A stretch of DNA of 64,000 nucleotides from NCBI RefSeq assembly GCF_033568475.1, contig NW_027331842.1, positions 248,001 through 312,000 of the forward strand, read 5' to 3'. The first letter of the stretch is position 1, and each line of letters starts with the position of its first letter. The position numbers and the translations under genes were made by a program. Shown here piece by piece: positions 46,150 through 58,878 of the stretch. The notes below the pieces were generated by a model. The model was not told the DNA's origin and did no database searches. It was given only the letters and a program-made list of their open reading frames with translations. This DNA comes from Henckelia pumila. Its lineage: Eukaryota; Streptophyta; Magnoliopsida; Lamiales; Gesneriaceae.

Positions 46150-49100
46150 TCAAATTTGACGACGAATTCTCAGGTGTCCGAACTTGCCCGCACCTGGAGA
46201 CGAGGCCTCAAAGACAATAGGCAAATAACCTGTGGCACTTTTGTATCTCTGCTGAATCTGCAAATTCACGATTACATTATTGAAAATTATGTAGATTTAT
46301 ATAATAAATATATTTTTTTTACAGTTAAGGAATATTTTTCACCTGAAGTATTTGTTCACTGCTTCTTAAAGAGTTTTTGCCAACAACACAAATCGTCCCA
46401 CCAGATCCCCCCCCTGTTATCTTTGCACCATACAAGGTTCCTTCTACGGCCCTTGAATTTTTACTGTGCTGCATTTCTTGAACCAGCTGAACTAGCCTGT
46501 CTGTCCCATTTGAACCGAGTCCACAAGCACTGTAACTGTAGTGACACTAAAGAAGCAAGCACACAAGCAAAAAGAACGTTAAATGTAACTTGAAAAGAAT
46601 TAATCTTACTAGAGGGGCTAGCTACAACATGAATGTACTATACCTGGTACATCAACTCTCCTAGAGCAGTCAATTGATCATCTGAAGTTGCAGAGGTAAG
46701 TAAAGCCTTGAAAGCCTGTAATAATAGAAAATCACTATGTATATGCGCTAAAATTAGATATATCAAAATGACATCGAAAACCAATTTTCTTGTGCTTTCT
46801 GGTCATACCTTCACTCGGAAATTTTCATATATAGGATGTCTGGTAGCTGCTCTGAGTCCATAATTTCGCTTCTTATCTATTACAGTGACTGAATCGCTGT
46901 GGTCCTTATATTTCTTCAAGAAAGTCTCGCCGAGCAATGTTTCAGGAAGCTGCTTAATGTAAAGAGCTTCATATCTGAATTCGGGCAAACATTGTGTTGG
47001 TTAGAATCCTACATAGGGTGAATTATTAAAATTGTAGGTCGAGTTTTTGCACTGAAACAGAAGCTTATAGCAATCAATTAGAGTGGGATTTAAATTTTTT
47101 AAAATTTTTGGACAATCCCAGCAATATTTTCTTCCCTGAGCGGTACCACACAGGGCAATGCCAAATAATGCAGAAATTTCCAAAAGGTCAACTCTCTAGC
47201 AGGCAAGCGAGATTTCAAATGGGAAGTTTTTTATGTTCTTTTCACCTGTGGGGTGATAAGTTGCATAAGTATTCCAAGGATGCTTCAGTTTCAAGTAATT
47301 CGATCCCATCCTCCTCCAGATCATCAGAGGTTGTTCCATTAGTCAAAGACTGAGATAACAGTTCTGATGCAACTGACTTTATGATTTTTCGGCCCATAAA
47401 GGCTCCTATCCTCACAGATCCATAATCGGCACCACCAACGCTGCAAAATGATTTATTATTTCAGTTGAAAGGAGGGAATCAACCACCTAAAATATATTGC
47501 ATGAAAATAAAGAAAATTTGACAAAACTATATGAATGTCGAGTTTGTAGGTATATTCAATTGATAAAAAAAGACCTCCAATTTAGAACAAGACTTAAAAC
47601 GTATACCTGTGCCTGATTCCGGAATCGATTCCCCAAAATCTTACATGACTTGGAATGTCCACCAGACCCAATACCTCTGCAGGCTGCACCAAGTATTACA
47701 TGTACTAAAATTTTGTTCTAATTTTAACAAGAAAATGCTGTCTTCCCCGTCAATCCTCAAATACCTGGCAAACCATTGCAAGTAGTTTGTTAGCTTCACC
47801 ACATGCAGAAGTCATCTGATCCATCACTCCACATGGAGCTCCAACTACGTAATTCTCCACCTTCACAAATTTGAATATTTGGTTATTTCCAGAGATTTAT
47901 GTATCATAAGATGCAGAAAATACTAGAATAATGCCTATTATGCAAGTTTTCAATATTCAAACCTTTTGGCAGAGCAAGGCAAGATCTCTAGGATTGATAT
48001 TTAATCCTGAAAAAAGCAGATGCTGGCATGGTTAGACATATGGTCAATCACATAAGATGCTATGGAATGATAAGCTGAAGTACATATATGGATAAAGAAA
48101 CCAAGTGATGCCGCTAGAGGTAAAATGCATCAAGACATAATTTTGAAAAATGGAATAAAACTAGTAGCAGATTAATGTAGTAGTGTACCATGAGCAGCAG
48201 CAACTGCAGACATAGTAGCAACCTCCACAGCTGCAGAAGAAGAGACACCTTTACCTTCCGGCACAGCAGAGGATACCTACAACATTCGAGATAAGCTTAA
48301 ATAAAAACTCCAACTAATCACTTGCTACAAAAGATGCAAAGACATGTTAGAAAAAAGCGTGGACAAAGAAAAGAAACACAAACTTGATAACATTTTTGAA
48401 AATCACAAACTAACGGAAATCATATAACTTTCGAATTTATAATTTGCCATCATACCAGCATGCTGATGCTATTCTCGAAATGTAATCCAAATTCTTTCAT
48501 CAGCACGAGGATGGTTCCGGCAATATATGCTGCCCATCTAAAACATTAATATGTTTAGTACAAAGTGTAGGAGACTTTTCAGAAGCAGAGAAACAGGCCA
48601 CAAGTAAGATTTGAACCTTTGGGATGGATCTTGAGAAAAGTAACTCCTGGCCTTATCATACGACATTGGTTGCTCCCCATCCATGAAATCTGACAAATCC
48701 ATATCAAAGGTTGGTCCACGGTTGCTTAACTCAGATCCATAAGATACCTGAACAAATAACACCAGTTAAAAAACATCAGTAAAATTCAAATTCTGTTAGC
48801 TTGAAAATGATGAGATCAGCATTCATTTATACAAATCACAGATTGATAATAGAACTTTAATATTGTCAAATGACACTAAGGATTGACTTTGACATGGTTG
48901 CCTAAAATATTGGTCTCAACCTCATCCCATATCATCTGAAGTTTAAACCACAAGCTTTTTGAACTACTGGAGAACTTCAGTTAAAGGAGAATCACATACG
49001 ATTTGCAGAACAGGAGTTGGTCCTTGTCCTTTAGCATCCTGCCGGGCCTGAGCATGCTTCCATAGTCTCTGTTTTGTTGGATGGATCTTTTGCACAGCAA

Positions 49101-52100
49101 CATGACAAGCTTCTCTGATTGGCATCTGTAGATATATCATGACAAAATTATTGAGGGAAAATGAAATCAATGTGGCAGAAGAAACTCGGATATAATAGTA
49201 GTTCAGATAGACTGCATGTTTTCCCTCTTGTTGTAATGATCACTTGCTAGGTGCCAGTCGGGCGGCAGACCAGCGCCTAGGCAGATTCCTCGGATTAAGT
49301 AGAAATTGAAGCATTAATATGACATAAGTTCTAAAAAAATATAGGTTTACAAGTTACAAAACATTTGGGTTTTATATATATATATATAGCTGCCCAACAA
49401 ATTCCTGCCCACTTCGTCGCCGACCACTAAAACCCGGTGCCGGGTTTTAGTTGTTTTTGTTTTTGATTTTTCGCACCACTAAAACACGGCACCGGGTTTT
49501 ATTGGTCGGGGACGAAGTGGACATCACTTGTTGGGCAGCTGAAAATTTCTATATATATATATATATATATTGGGCTTTTAAATTAAAAGCTCAAACTAAA
49601 AGCTTTCCTGGGTGCCTAGGGCCGCCTGGACAGATTAATCAGCGCCGAGGGCTGCCTAGGCGCCAAGGATGCCTAGGCTGGCCGACTAGCACTAGCACTT
49701 TTTCAGTGCGGTAGGCTGGCGTCTAGCGCCTAGGCGGCCGCCTAGGCCGATGTTTAGAACACTGTTATTTATACTCAATTTTCAGAAACACAGATTTTCA
49801 ACGAGCCTGAAATACAATGGCTATGTTTGGTTTTTGGTTCCTGCATTCCCAGCAAATATTGTCCAAAAATGCACTTTCTGAGAGTTGGAAATTGTAACTA
49901 GTTTTTGGATTTTTCTCTGAGATTTCTTTTTTTTTTTTTCTGTATGTTTCATGATATGTAAGATCATGTTGGTGATGCAGTTCTTCTTTTCATAATATGT
50001 ATGATCTGTCATTAGAATTGATCAAATACGAGATACTGTGAAATTGGGTGAAATGTGGTTTAAGATACAAGATGAAAGCAAGGTTAACCATTCGCCGTTG
50101 TTTTCGAAAAATGAAAACATTTTCCCCGGCAAAAGCCAAGGTTCTAAAAAACGCTGGGTGGACGGCCATCCACCCTCTAGCGCCTAGGTGCCTAAGCGGC
50201 GGCCTAGACGGTAAAAAAATATATTAATTAATGTATTTTTATAATATCAAAAATTAGTCAAAATAGCATAAATGTGTTCAACATTTTCTTTTTAGAACCG
50301 TGGCAAAAACACATGAAGCCCGTATTTTTCTGGCACACCTTTATATCTTTTTTTTTGTTTTGGTGAGGTTGGGTTGAGTCAGTTCAGAGGCAGGGAGGGT
50401 GGGGTGGGATTGGGAGTTAGAAGCTGGACTAAATTCACATACCTGCAACACAAGGCTTCCAGAGTAGTCCGCAATTCCACCCATAACATCTAATCTTCCA
50501 GGTGCTCTTGCCACAAAAATATCTTCCTACACCAGACAATTAATATTGCAAAATAATTCTTATATATTAATAGAGCACCAAGAGTCATCCAACTTCAAGG
50601 CAATGGATGGACGTTAATATGTCATGGTGTCAATCTTACAACAAAGATCTACAGCTCAATATTTTGGTTTACTTTCTCAAGACATCATTGAAGAATATAT
50701 TTCTATGTTAAATATAAAACTCAAGCCAGCACTAGCAAACTGAACTGAATAAAAGATACCTCCCAATTAAAGAGACCAGCAGCAGCTTTCCGCTCCCTAA
50801 TCTGGCTTTTCTCAGTACCTTTTCCAGAATCATGGGCAACATCAAGTTCTGATAAGCTCTTCAAGAAACTCACAGTATCAGAGAGACCCAAAAAATCTCC
50901 ATGAAGAATCTCAAAGTTCTCAAGGTATCTAGCAAAAGAGACGAAAGAATGTCAAGACTAAGAATACATTCGACACTTGAATGGGCAACTGAAAGTTAGA
51001 ATTATTGATGGAAAAAAGTCACTTACGAAGGCATGTGAAAATTATCTTGATCCATTTCAGCGGTTGGAGAACCCGTACGAAGACCAAGTTCATTTTCAGC
51101 ATTTGCATACCAGTCAGGAATGCTCAGATCTCTTCCAGGAGCTCTTTGGAGTTGATACCCAAGAACAATAGCATCCTGTAATCTCCTGGCCCCACTAAGC
51201 TAGAGCTCGAGAAACAAGGACACAAAAATAGCAGAGAGACAATCAGATCAAAATCATTCCAGACTCTCAAAAGGTACATAGATATCATCTTGGTCTCGTA
51301 GGAGAATATGTCCAGGTCAATAACAAGTTAATCTCACCTTGTTGGATGTATAATTTTTCCCTGAAGCTGTATCGTGCAAAATATTAGCTGCAACCTGGAA
51401 GTAATTATCGAATTAAAAATAAATATAAAACGGCAAGACCATGCTTTTCAAAGTCATGGATGAAAGATTTTTGGGTTTTTAATTAAGATAAATAAACACG
51501 GATGCACAAACAAAAATATAGTATCATTATAGTAAACTGTAGCTCCAAGTTATATTGGAGGATCAATCTGATGTTAGACAAATAAATCGATTTAAAATCA
51601 GGATAACATCCATCTGAGAAAAAAAACAATAATTTTTTATTATCTTGAACGCCACTGAAAAATAAATAATCAAAACATCTTCAGTGATGGAGCCAATTTA
51701 GTTGCACAGCCTGAGGAAAAAAATATCATGTATCAGCAAAAAGTTTGTAAAATACAGCTTACTAGAAAAAAAATACTCTCTTTAACTAACCAGCCTGCAT
51801 TAAATCCCTCCATCTTAACAAAATATAGGAGAAACGGAAGCACAAACAAGACAGATGATATTAAACTGGATCATTTCTAATCTTGGTGCAAATGAGAAAA
51901 TCCGTCCATCCTAAGCTGAACACATACCATGATGCTATGATCCATAATGCCATTTGTTTGTTGATGATGTTTATCAAAATAAGGTTTGACAGAATGCCAA
52001 TATTTGGACTTCGCCAAGCAAGATTTTCAAACATTAAAGGAAGGCCAGGGTACCTCACCACCGTTGACTCCTCCCTCATAGCAAGGTTTCAAACTAATTG

Positions 52101-55100
52101 CACGTTCCAGGTATGGTCTCCAGTGTCCAGTAAGTAAATCCCTTCTAATCATCTCAACTCCAGCTTGATAGGACTGATAATCGCGATCATATTTTCATAG
52201 ATCCAGTGAAGGAACAATTCAGTTCAGAAAAAGGATAATAATGATTTACATCGAGCTCTAATTCAACAAACAAAACATTAAACCGCATTAAAAATTTAAC
52301 CTCAAGCATATTTCTCAAGAATGGTTCCTCATTGAAGTAGTCCCTACGTACAAAGACGAATGGAATCTTGAATGCCAGAGACTCACTAACTGTCCCATAT
52401 CCAATTTTTCCTGATGTCATGAAAATATACAGATTTATAAAATGCTTGACACGGATAATGTATCATTAATTGCAAGTCAAGTTCCACAACTCACCAAGCA
52501 TGCAATCAGATGCAGCAATCACATCAGGTGTGTATGTATCTTTTGCTAGCTTTATGAAATTTGGTGGAAGAATCTGACTATCAGAAGCACCACAAACCTG
52601 AACCAGAAACCAACTAGCATCTTATTCTTCATCACTGACTCCCAGCACATTAACCAAGCACCAACAATTCACTAATATAGTTCAACAAATATACCAGACA
52701 AAGCCATCCATGAGGCAGGTACTCCTCCTTTAAAGTCCAACCAGCTGGCTGCAAATCACGCTACATTATGATGTGGGAGCAAGTGCAAAAAATGCAGCCA
52801 GATATGAGAGCAACCAACTTTGAAAATGATATTTACACAAAGCTAGAAAGAAAATAAAAATGAATGTGATCTAATGTTATTGAAATGTAAGTATTATGTG
52901 CAGCAGATAAAGCGTGTACAAACTCAAAAAAATCAAAGTCAAAATGATATTGTCATATTGGGGACGGATCACAATTGCACGTGATACAAGTAACAAGAAT
53001 TAACGGCAGATGTAAATAAAGGACACGTAGTTTTTACCATATAAATTTGGTAATAATAGGTTCTGTGAAAAATATGATCATACTCTTTGGTAATAAAAAT
53101 ATCTATAGAGAGAAAAGTTAATTTGCGGCCAAAAACCTATCCACAGTGCTCGTAAAAAAATCTTCACAAAGTCACTATTTTTACCTGTCCACCAAAGTTG
53201 AGAATAACAACCTTCACATCTTCCATGATTCCAAGTTCTTTCCGCACCTGGAATGTAATGATAATGAGTCGTGAAAGTGATATATGTTCAAATTATTTTA
53301 CAAATAACAAGTTGGTCATTTCTTGCACATACCTCCTCACGTGACTTGTGTAATCTCCTCACGACCAAAGGAACGTCTATTGCATCACGGAATGCAGGCA
53401 CTATAATATGCAAATCCATGTGAAAGATAATATAAAGACAAACATCATTAGAAGATAAAAAGAAGATGATTAAATTGATAATTTGTTTATGTTTTCATAC
53501 TCGGGCAGTATCCTGGGAGGCGAATAAGGAATTCACAATGTGAATAATCCTCTGCAATCTGAAACAGTCACATGATTAAATTGGAATCAAATTAAAATTG
53601 AGTACCAAGACTTGTAATATGAACAAGACACAGTAAACGGTTCAAGAGTTACCAGAACAGAAATGTCAAGAAAATAATTAACTTAACACAGAGTGGAAAA
53701 ACCTAATATCAAGGAAATAAAAACGCTAAAGCATATGAAAAGGTTATAAAGGTCTAAATTGCAATATTTCCTCCCGAACAACCCCCGTCACTGCCCTAAA
53801 ATCACAACCACCAAAAAGGAGAAAACAGGATCTAGAAATGGTAGTGAGTGTCTTATTGCAACCTTATCATGTATTCAATTTAAGGATCTTACATGGAGTC
53901 TAACACACACCAAGAAATATACATAAAAGATCGATAAATAGTAAAGGCTTGAAGAACGGCTTTACTATGACTGTACATCACCTGCCAAACTATAGAACGG
54001 TGATGATAACCAGCAGCCATCACGTATTCAGCATATATGAAATCCCAACTGTGCACATATAAAACGTTTGAACACGATGCATGGATAAATGGAATGGAAA
54101 AATTAAAACAAAAGGGTGTAAGAGGAATTTAGTTTAGTGGTATCAGCAATATCCTCTAAAACGGATGCTAGCTCAAGACGTCTAGAGTTGGTGGTATGAT
54201 GATTGATGCAGTCAATTCAAGTCAGGAGGTCGAATGATCAATGCTCTCAATCAAGGTAAAGAGTGTGTCTTAGAAGTTTACTAGAGACGGTCAATGGCCA
54301 TTCGTATTATGCTTAGTCGCATAAAGGACAACAGATCTTTATACATAATGAAAATTGCAGGCAGAAATATTTTTTTGCTCCATGTTCCACTTTCAAGTCT
54401 CCTTCACCATATGGGAAACAGCGCGCGCGTGTGTGTTGTGTATTGATGGACTCACACACACACACACACACACACGCATATATTGTGTATTGAAAGAGAG
54501 CGAGAGAGATATTGTAACCTAAAATTGGTAACACAAATAGACCGAATTCCAGCATCAGCTGCAGCTCGACAAGCAACTGGAACAACATCTGATACCTACA
54601 CTTGTACAAGCATGTAAAACAATGCAAAATAAAATAAACTCTCTTGCAGAAGACATCTGATTGCAAATATGAAGTAGTATCACAGTATTTGAAAATGCAA
54701 TAGTGGTTGATTTGGTACAAAGTAGAATGCCAGATGGGTGTCAATACCCTTTCAAGTGGAACTGTTTGCATGAAGAAAAGATCAGCTGGCATTGCTTACT
54801 GCATGATGGCATTCACATTTCCTTTATTGTTAGAACATTTAATCAATTAAACAGTTAATTGGTTAAACCAATTGTTAGTTTGTTAGTTGAGTCAGTTGAA
54901 TCAGGTTTCTAGATGTACATCACAAATATGAAAACAAAGCATCGTGCTTTGTCCACGAACATAGAGACATTTTTTACTCAATACTGTAAAGTTACATTTT
55001 TCTCAAGATTATTTCCACTTCATTCTTTGGAACTCTTATTACTTGAAATTCATCTCTATGAATCTGCACGTGCCTTCTTAACAGAAACCATAGACTAAAT

Positions 55101-56656
55101 GTCACTACTTCAGGTTTTTGTTTCATTCATTTTAAATTTCTATTTTATAAATTCTTTCCCTAAAAAGAAATTGTCATTCTTCCACTTCCTTCTTGCATCT
55201 CTCCCCTATAGTCCAAAGATAAGAAGAAATTTATACAACCATCGTGGAGTCCCAAGATAAAACAATTTTTCTAAAACCTTCATGAATGAATAAATTTTGG
55301 ACAGGTTTATGCATCATAATTCATAGGATATATTTTTACCACTAGGTCTGCCTTGATGGACTTTAGCCACTCCACTTCTGTCATCAGAATAGCATCACGA
55401 GGTGCAACAGCTGTCTCAGAATACTAAACCAATGCATATGAGGCAAATGGTTAGCGGAGAAAGGGATATAGAGTCGATACCTATTATGATGCACAAAACT
55501 AATTTCATTATCCTAGCAATTACTAAACGTACCTTCTCTAGAGAAGCAAGGCAGTCAACTGTCAAAGCATCAGCTTGTACTGCTCCACAGTCTAAGAGCA
55601 CCTACATTTATGGACAATTAACTGTTGAGAGTATAAGATTGGAAAAGAATATCTGAAGTAAAAGAATATCATGAAGCAATGCCTTAATAAAGAAACCTTG
55701 CGAAGAAAAAGTCGTGGAGACTCTATTTCAGATGTAAAAACATATTCTGGTGCACCGGTAACCACATGAACATCATGTCCAGCAAGAATGAGATGTCGAG
55801 CAACCTAAAATGATACAAGATCTCAAAATGAACATAGCATAAAATGGATCAAGAAACAAAAACAAAAATTCAATGTGTTCCTAATTGTATTACTTTAACT
55901 GGATGAAAAGGGAAGATGTTTAACTCATAAGCCACATGCGACCATTTTTTAACTAAAATTTGATTTCGGAACAATGCCAATCAATCTGTCAGAACAATTT
56001 CCTGAATGTATCTTCCTTAGAAATCGAAGAGAACCAATTCGAGCAGGTTTCTGATTCAAAAATTAAACCCGTTGTGATTGAGATAACTTTTTTGATTTAA
56101 TGAATATATAAGAATTCTAAAACCACTACCAAAGGTACTACGTCTACAAACATTGAGCAAGACCTGAGCATAAAGAAAGGAAGTTCTATAATCAATTCAG
56201 TGATGAGTTCGTAATGAAAACTCTAGCTAAAGGAAAAAATTAATACCTGAAACTGCATATTCAAGTATTTTGGCAAATCAATCGATTTTGACCTTAAAGC
56301 ACACTATAAACAAATGTAAACAAGAAAAAGGTTTCTCTACAAACAAAACCTAAGAACAATTATGAATGATCAAAGGACAAAAAGTGACAGATAATCAATG
56401 GCCATGAACCAGAATTCTTCAATCAAGAAAATAACAAGAATCAACAATTAAAATAAAAAATTAACAGGAATAAACGATCGAGAAAATATAAGTTCCGTCT
56501 TCAAAAGACAATACCCCGCACCCATGCCCCAAAAAAAAGTCTTCAAGAAATGACAACCAAACAAACCTCAACAACCCGTGTAGCATGGCCAAAACCATGG
56601 CCAGTGACATAGTAAGCAAACACCAAAGGATGCTTTCTTGATTCTTCTGCAACCAT
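46150..56656 (-). CDS. ARA1: L-arabinokinase
   Basis: 29 exons: 56656-56567, 55804-55697, 55601-55533, 55423-55340, 54595-54519, 54048-53982, 53558-53501, 53400-53333, 53247-53185, 52748-52695, 52597-52495, 52410-52301, 52173-52054, 51394-51338, 51199-51027, 50928-50760, 50526-50443, 49125-49000, 48747-48617, 48537-48456, 48276-48189, 48006-47963, 47860-47765, 47683-47607, 47440-47246, 46974-46809, 46715-46644, 46546-46343, 46257-46150. All phases agree; 980 aa. It phosphorylates free L-arabinose to L-arabinose-1-phosphate for cell-wall sugar salvage. The N-terminal half is a glycosyltransferase-like domain ([25 protein letters not shown]). From about residue 490 there is a GHMP kinase: [17 protein letters not shown] (sugar side), [14 protein letters not shown] loop at about 637, and [11 protein letters not shown] near the C-terminus. 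No disabling change. Divergent from the USP kinase; intron 17 (1.3 kb) has nested repeats. Confidence 0.97.
49240..49760 (-). mobile_element. gcctaggcg-type repeat in ARA1 intron 17, split by another MITE
   Basis: The right end tgtttagaac and the cgcctaggcggccgcctagg core match the DCAF1 intron element in reverse orientation. The left end is indistinct. A palindromic MITE at 49388-49540 interrupts it. Confidence 0.55.
49388..49540. mobile_element. Palindromic MITE inserted in a (TA)n tract, ARA1 intron 17
   Basis: Arms agctgcccaacaa...cacttcgtc...aaaacccggtgccg and their complement pair over about 60 bp each. (TA)n lies on both sides, so a TA target site (Stowaway/Tc1-mariner-like) is possible but cannot be proved. 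Confidence 0.7.
50141..50298 (+). mobile_element. Short GTTCTAAA-ended MITE in ARA1 intron 17
   Basis: 158 bp, starts gttctaaaaaacgc and ends tttttagaac, with ctagcgcctaggtgcctaag inside. Shorter relative of 38093-38481. Confidence 0.68.
54452..54475. repeat. (CA)n microsatellite in an ARA1 intron
   Basis: About 12 CA units, preceded by a short gcgcgcgtgtgtg run at 54421. Confidence 0.92.
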
Positions 56657-57030
56657 CACTACTGAAAAGACAAAAAATAAAAAAAAAATGGGTTTCTGCA
56701 CATTCCCAAATTGTTGGCATTTTGTATCAAAAAAAAAAAAAATTTTAAAAAATTGTTGGGATTTCGAGAAAATCAAGTAATTGCTCACCGTAACTACGTA
56801 GATTCAACGCTTGCTTGGGAATGGTATTTTTTTGCAGTTGGGGTTCTGATTTGAAGGTGGAAGGCTTGTTGACTGTGATTAAGATTATCTATTGGACTTT
56901 TGAGTTCCACCTCAGCTCCAATTTCGGCTTATCCTACGAGGATGTTGGAATTATGGGGTCCAGGATATATATATATCAAATATAGTTTTTGCCATTTGGA
57001 TTGGATATTAATAAATAATTGATAAGATAA

Positions 57031-57310
57031 TTTATTTAATCTAGTGCATCTTAATTGACTACTTTTAAAAATAGTCTTATCTAATAATCATTTTATAATA
57101 TTTAGTAATTTAATCCTAAAACCTTTCTTTCTATTAACTCATGATCTCAATAAAGAAAATTTATTTTTAATCTAGTTCATCTTACTTGACTATTTTAAAA
57201 ATGTCTTATCTATTAATCATTTTATAATATTAATCATTTTATAATATAGTCTTTAGTAATTTAATAATCCTAAAATACCCTCTCTTTCTATTATCTCATC
57301 TCAATAAATT
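57031..57310. repeat. Degenerate tandem duplication (unit about 130-150 bp)
   Basis: Two copies of a block with atctagt(g/t)catctta, cttgactatttt, ttataatatt and ctttctatta(a/t)ctcat in the same order. Confidence 0.6.
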
Positions 57311-57427
57311 ACTATAATTTAATAAAATTGAATCACTTTCCAAAATAATTATAAAAAACTTATCTTTATCGTGAATAATTTATTTTCTTAATAATTATAA
57401 TATTGATAATAATAAAAAAATAACTTC

Positions 57428-57614
57428 TGAAATACATAAAAATTAGATCAGTAATTATAATAATGCTAAATAAGTACAATATTAAATGATAATATCAAAA
57501 TGGTAGTAAGTATAAATAAATAACCTATAAATATTTTTTTATGAAATACATAAAAATTAGATCGGTATTATAATAATGCTAAATAAGTATAATATTAAAT
57601 GATATGATCAAAAT
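57428..57614. repeat. Direct duplication (unit about 75 bp)
   Basis: 57428-57500 and 57541-57614 share gaaatacataaaaattagat and aataatgctaaataagta in the same order with few changes. Confidence 0.7.
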
Positions 57615-58878
57615 AAGTTAATATCAATGTTGTTAATCGTAAAAATAATAAAGAATAAATTTTTAGTAATAAAACTTTAACTCATTTAATAAATATGTTA
57701 TAATTTATTAAATTTGTATTATTAATATAAATTAAATATCGAAAAAATACAATCGAATATAAAATCAAATTATATAAATAAGTGAAAAAATATATCTATC
57801 TAATAGAAAAATATGTAGTATTTTCATATATAATTATATTAATTTATTTATAAGTTAATGTAAAAATGGTCTAAAGGATAAATTTGGAACAACATAATTA
57901 AAGGTTAGTTTTAATAATTATCTTAAATTAAGGTCAAATTTTATTATGAATATTTGTAAGATACCATTTTTTAAAATCCTTCAATAATTAATAATAATAA
58001 TACCAGTCTAAATAATAATAATTTATACTATTATATAAAGGTTCATGCCCATTTAAAAACTGTTTTGGTCTGTTTGATGACATTAATATAAATTTAAAAT
58101 TTCAACCTTCAAACATACATTATACTTCATATAGATTATTGGACAAAATAGTAAAATTTAAAAAAACACAAGTTGTATTTCTCACATCAGTATAAAAAAT
58201 CACTCACTATATATGTCATGCTAAAATTAAGGATTCATTTCAATTAATTTTACTATACTTTTCTTTAATATCAACATATTATTTACAAATTATTAAAATT
58301 TCATATTTATTATAATTTCAATTAGACACTAATTGATACACGCAAAATGTGTACATCGGTTGCTAGTAATAATAATAATGTATTTTTTTAATAATAATGG
58401 ATTTTGCACATTCATGCTATTATCGTATGCATGCCAATGTGGCATGCATATCAGGTGCTTTTACAAAATATTATAATGATCATATTAGTTAAAAACTATA
58501 TAATAATCTGAAGTAGGACAAGTGTCTCGTCAGAACAGTAGGAAAATCTCTCGCAGAACAGAGTTAGCGGTAATGCAAGCGTAGACCCTACAAAAATGGA
58601 GCTCCCTCAGTGGAAGATAAACGCACAGAGAGGGAGAGAGACGCTTCTGCTTCTTGTTCCTGAAAAACAATTGATTGAAACTCACATCTTCCAGATTATC
58701 CAACAAAGGTGATATTTTAATTAATACACAAAGATAACTTTTTTCCCCTCGAAATCTTGAGAAAAATAAAGGGTTCCTTCGTGTACGATCCTTGTTATTT
58801 TCTTTGTTGTTTTTTTTTTTGTTCTCGATAGTGAAAAGGGTAGCATTTTGAGGGACAGGAAGCTTGAAGGAGAACGAA

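Larger units (their letters stand above)
56657..58878. other. Divergent upstream region ARA1/USP kinase
   Basis: 2.2 kb between two start codons and strongly AT-rich in the middle. Contains two pairs of degenerate direct duplications (57031-57310 and 57428-57614). Promoters of both genes must lie here. No ORF of note. Confidence 0.6.

Noticed and set aside
58864-58878. Upstream extension of the USP kinase start
   Set aside because: It uses a TTG codon; the first in-frame ATG is at 58879.
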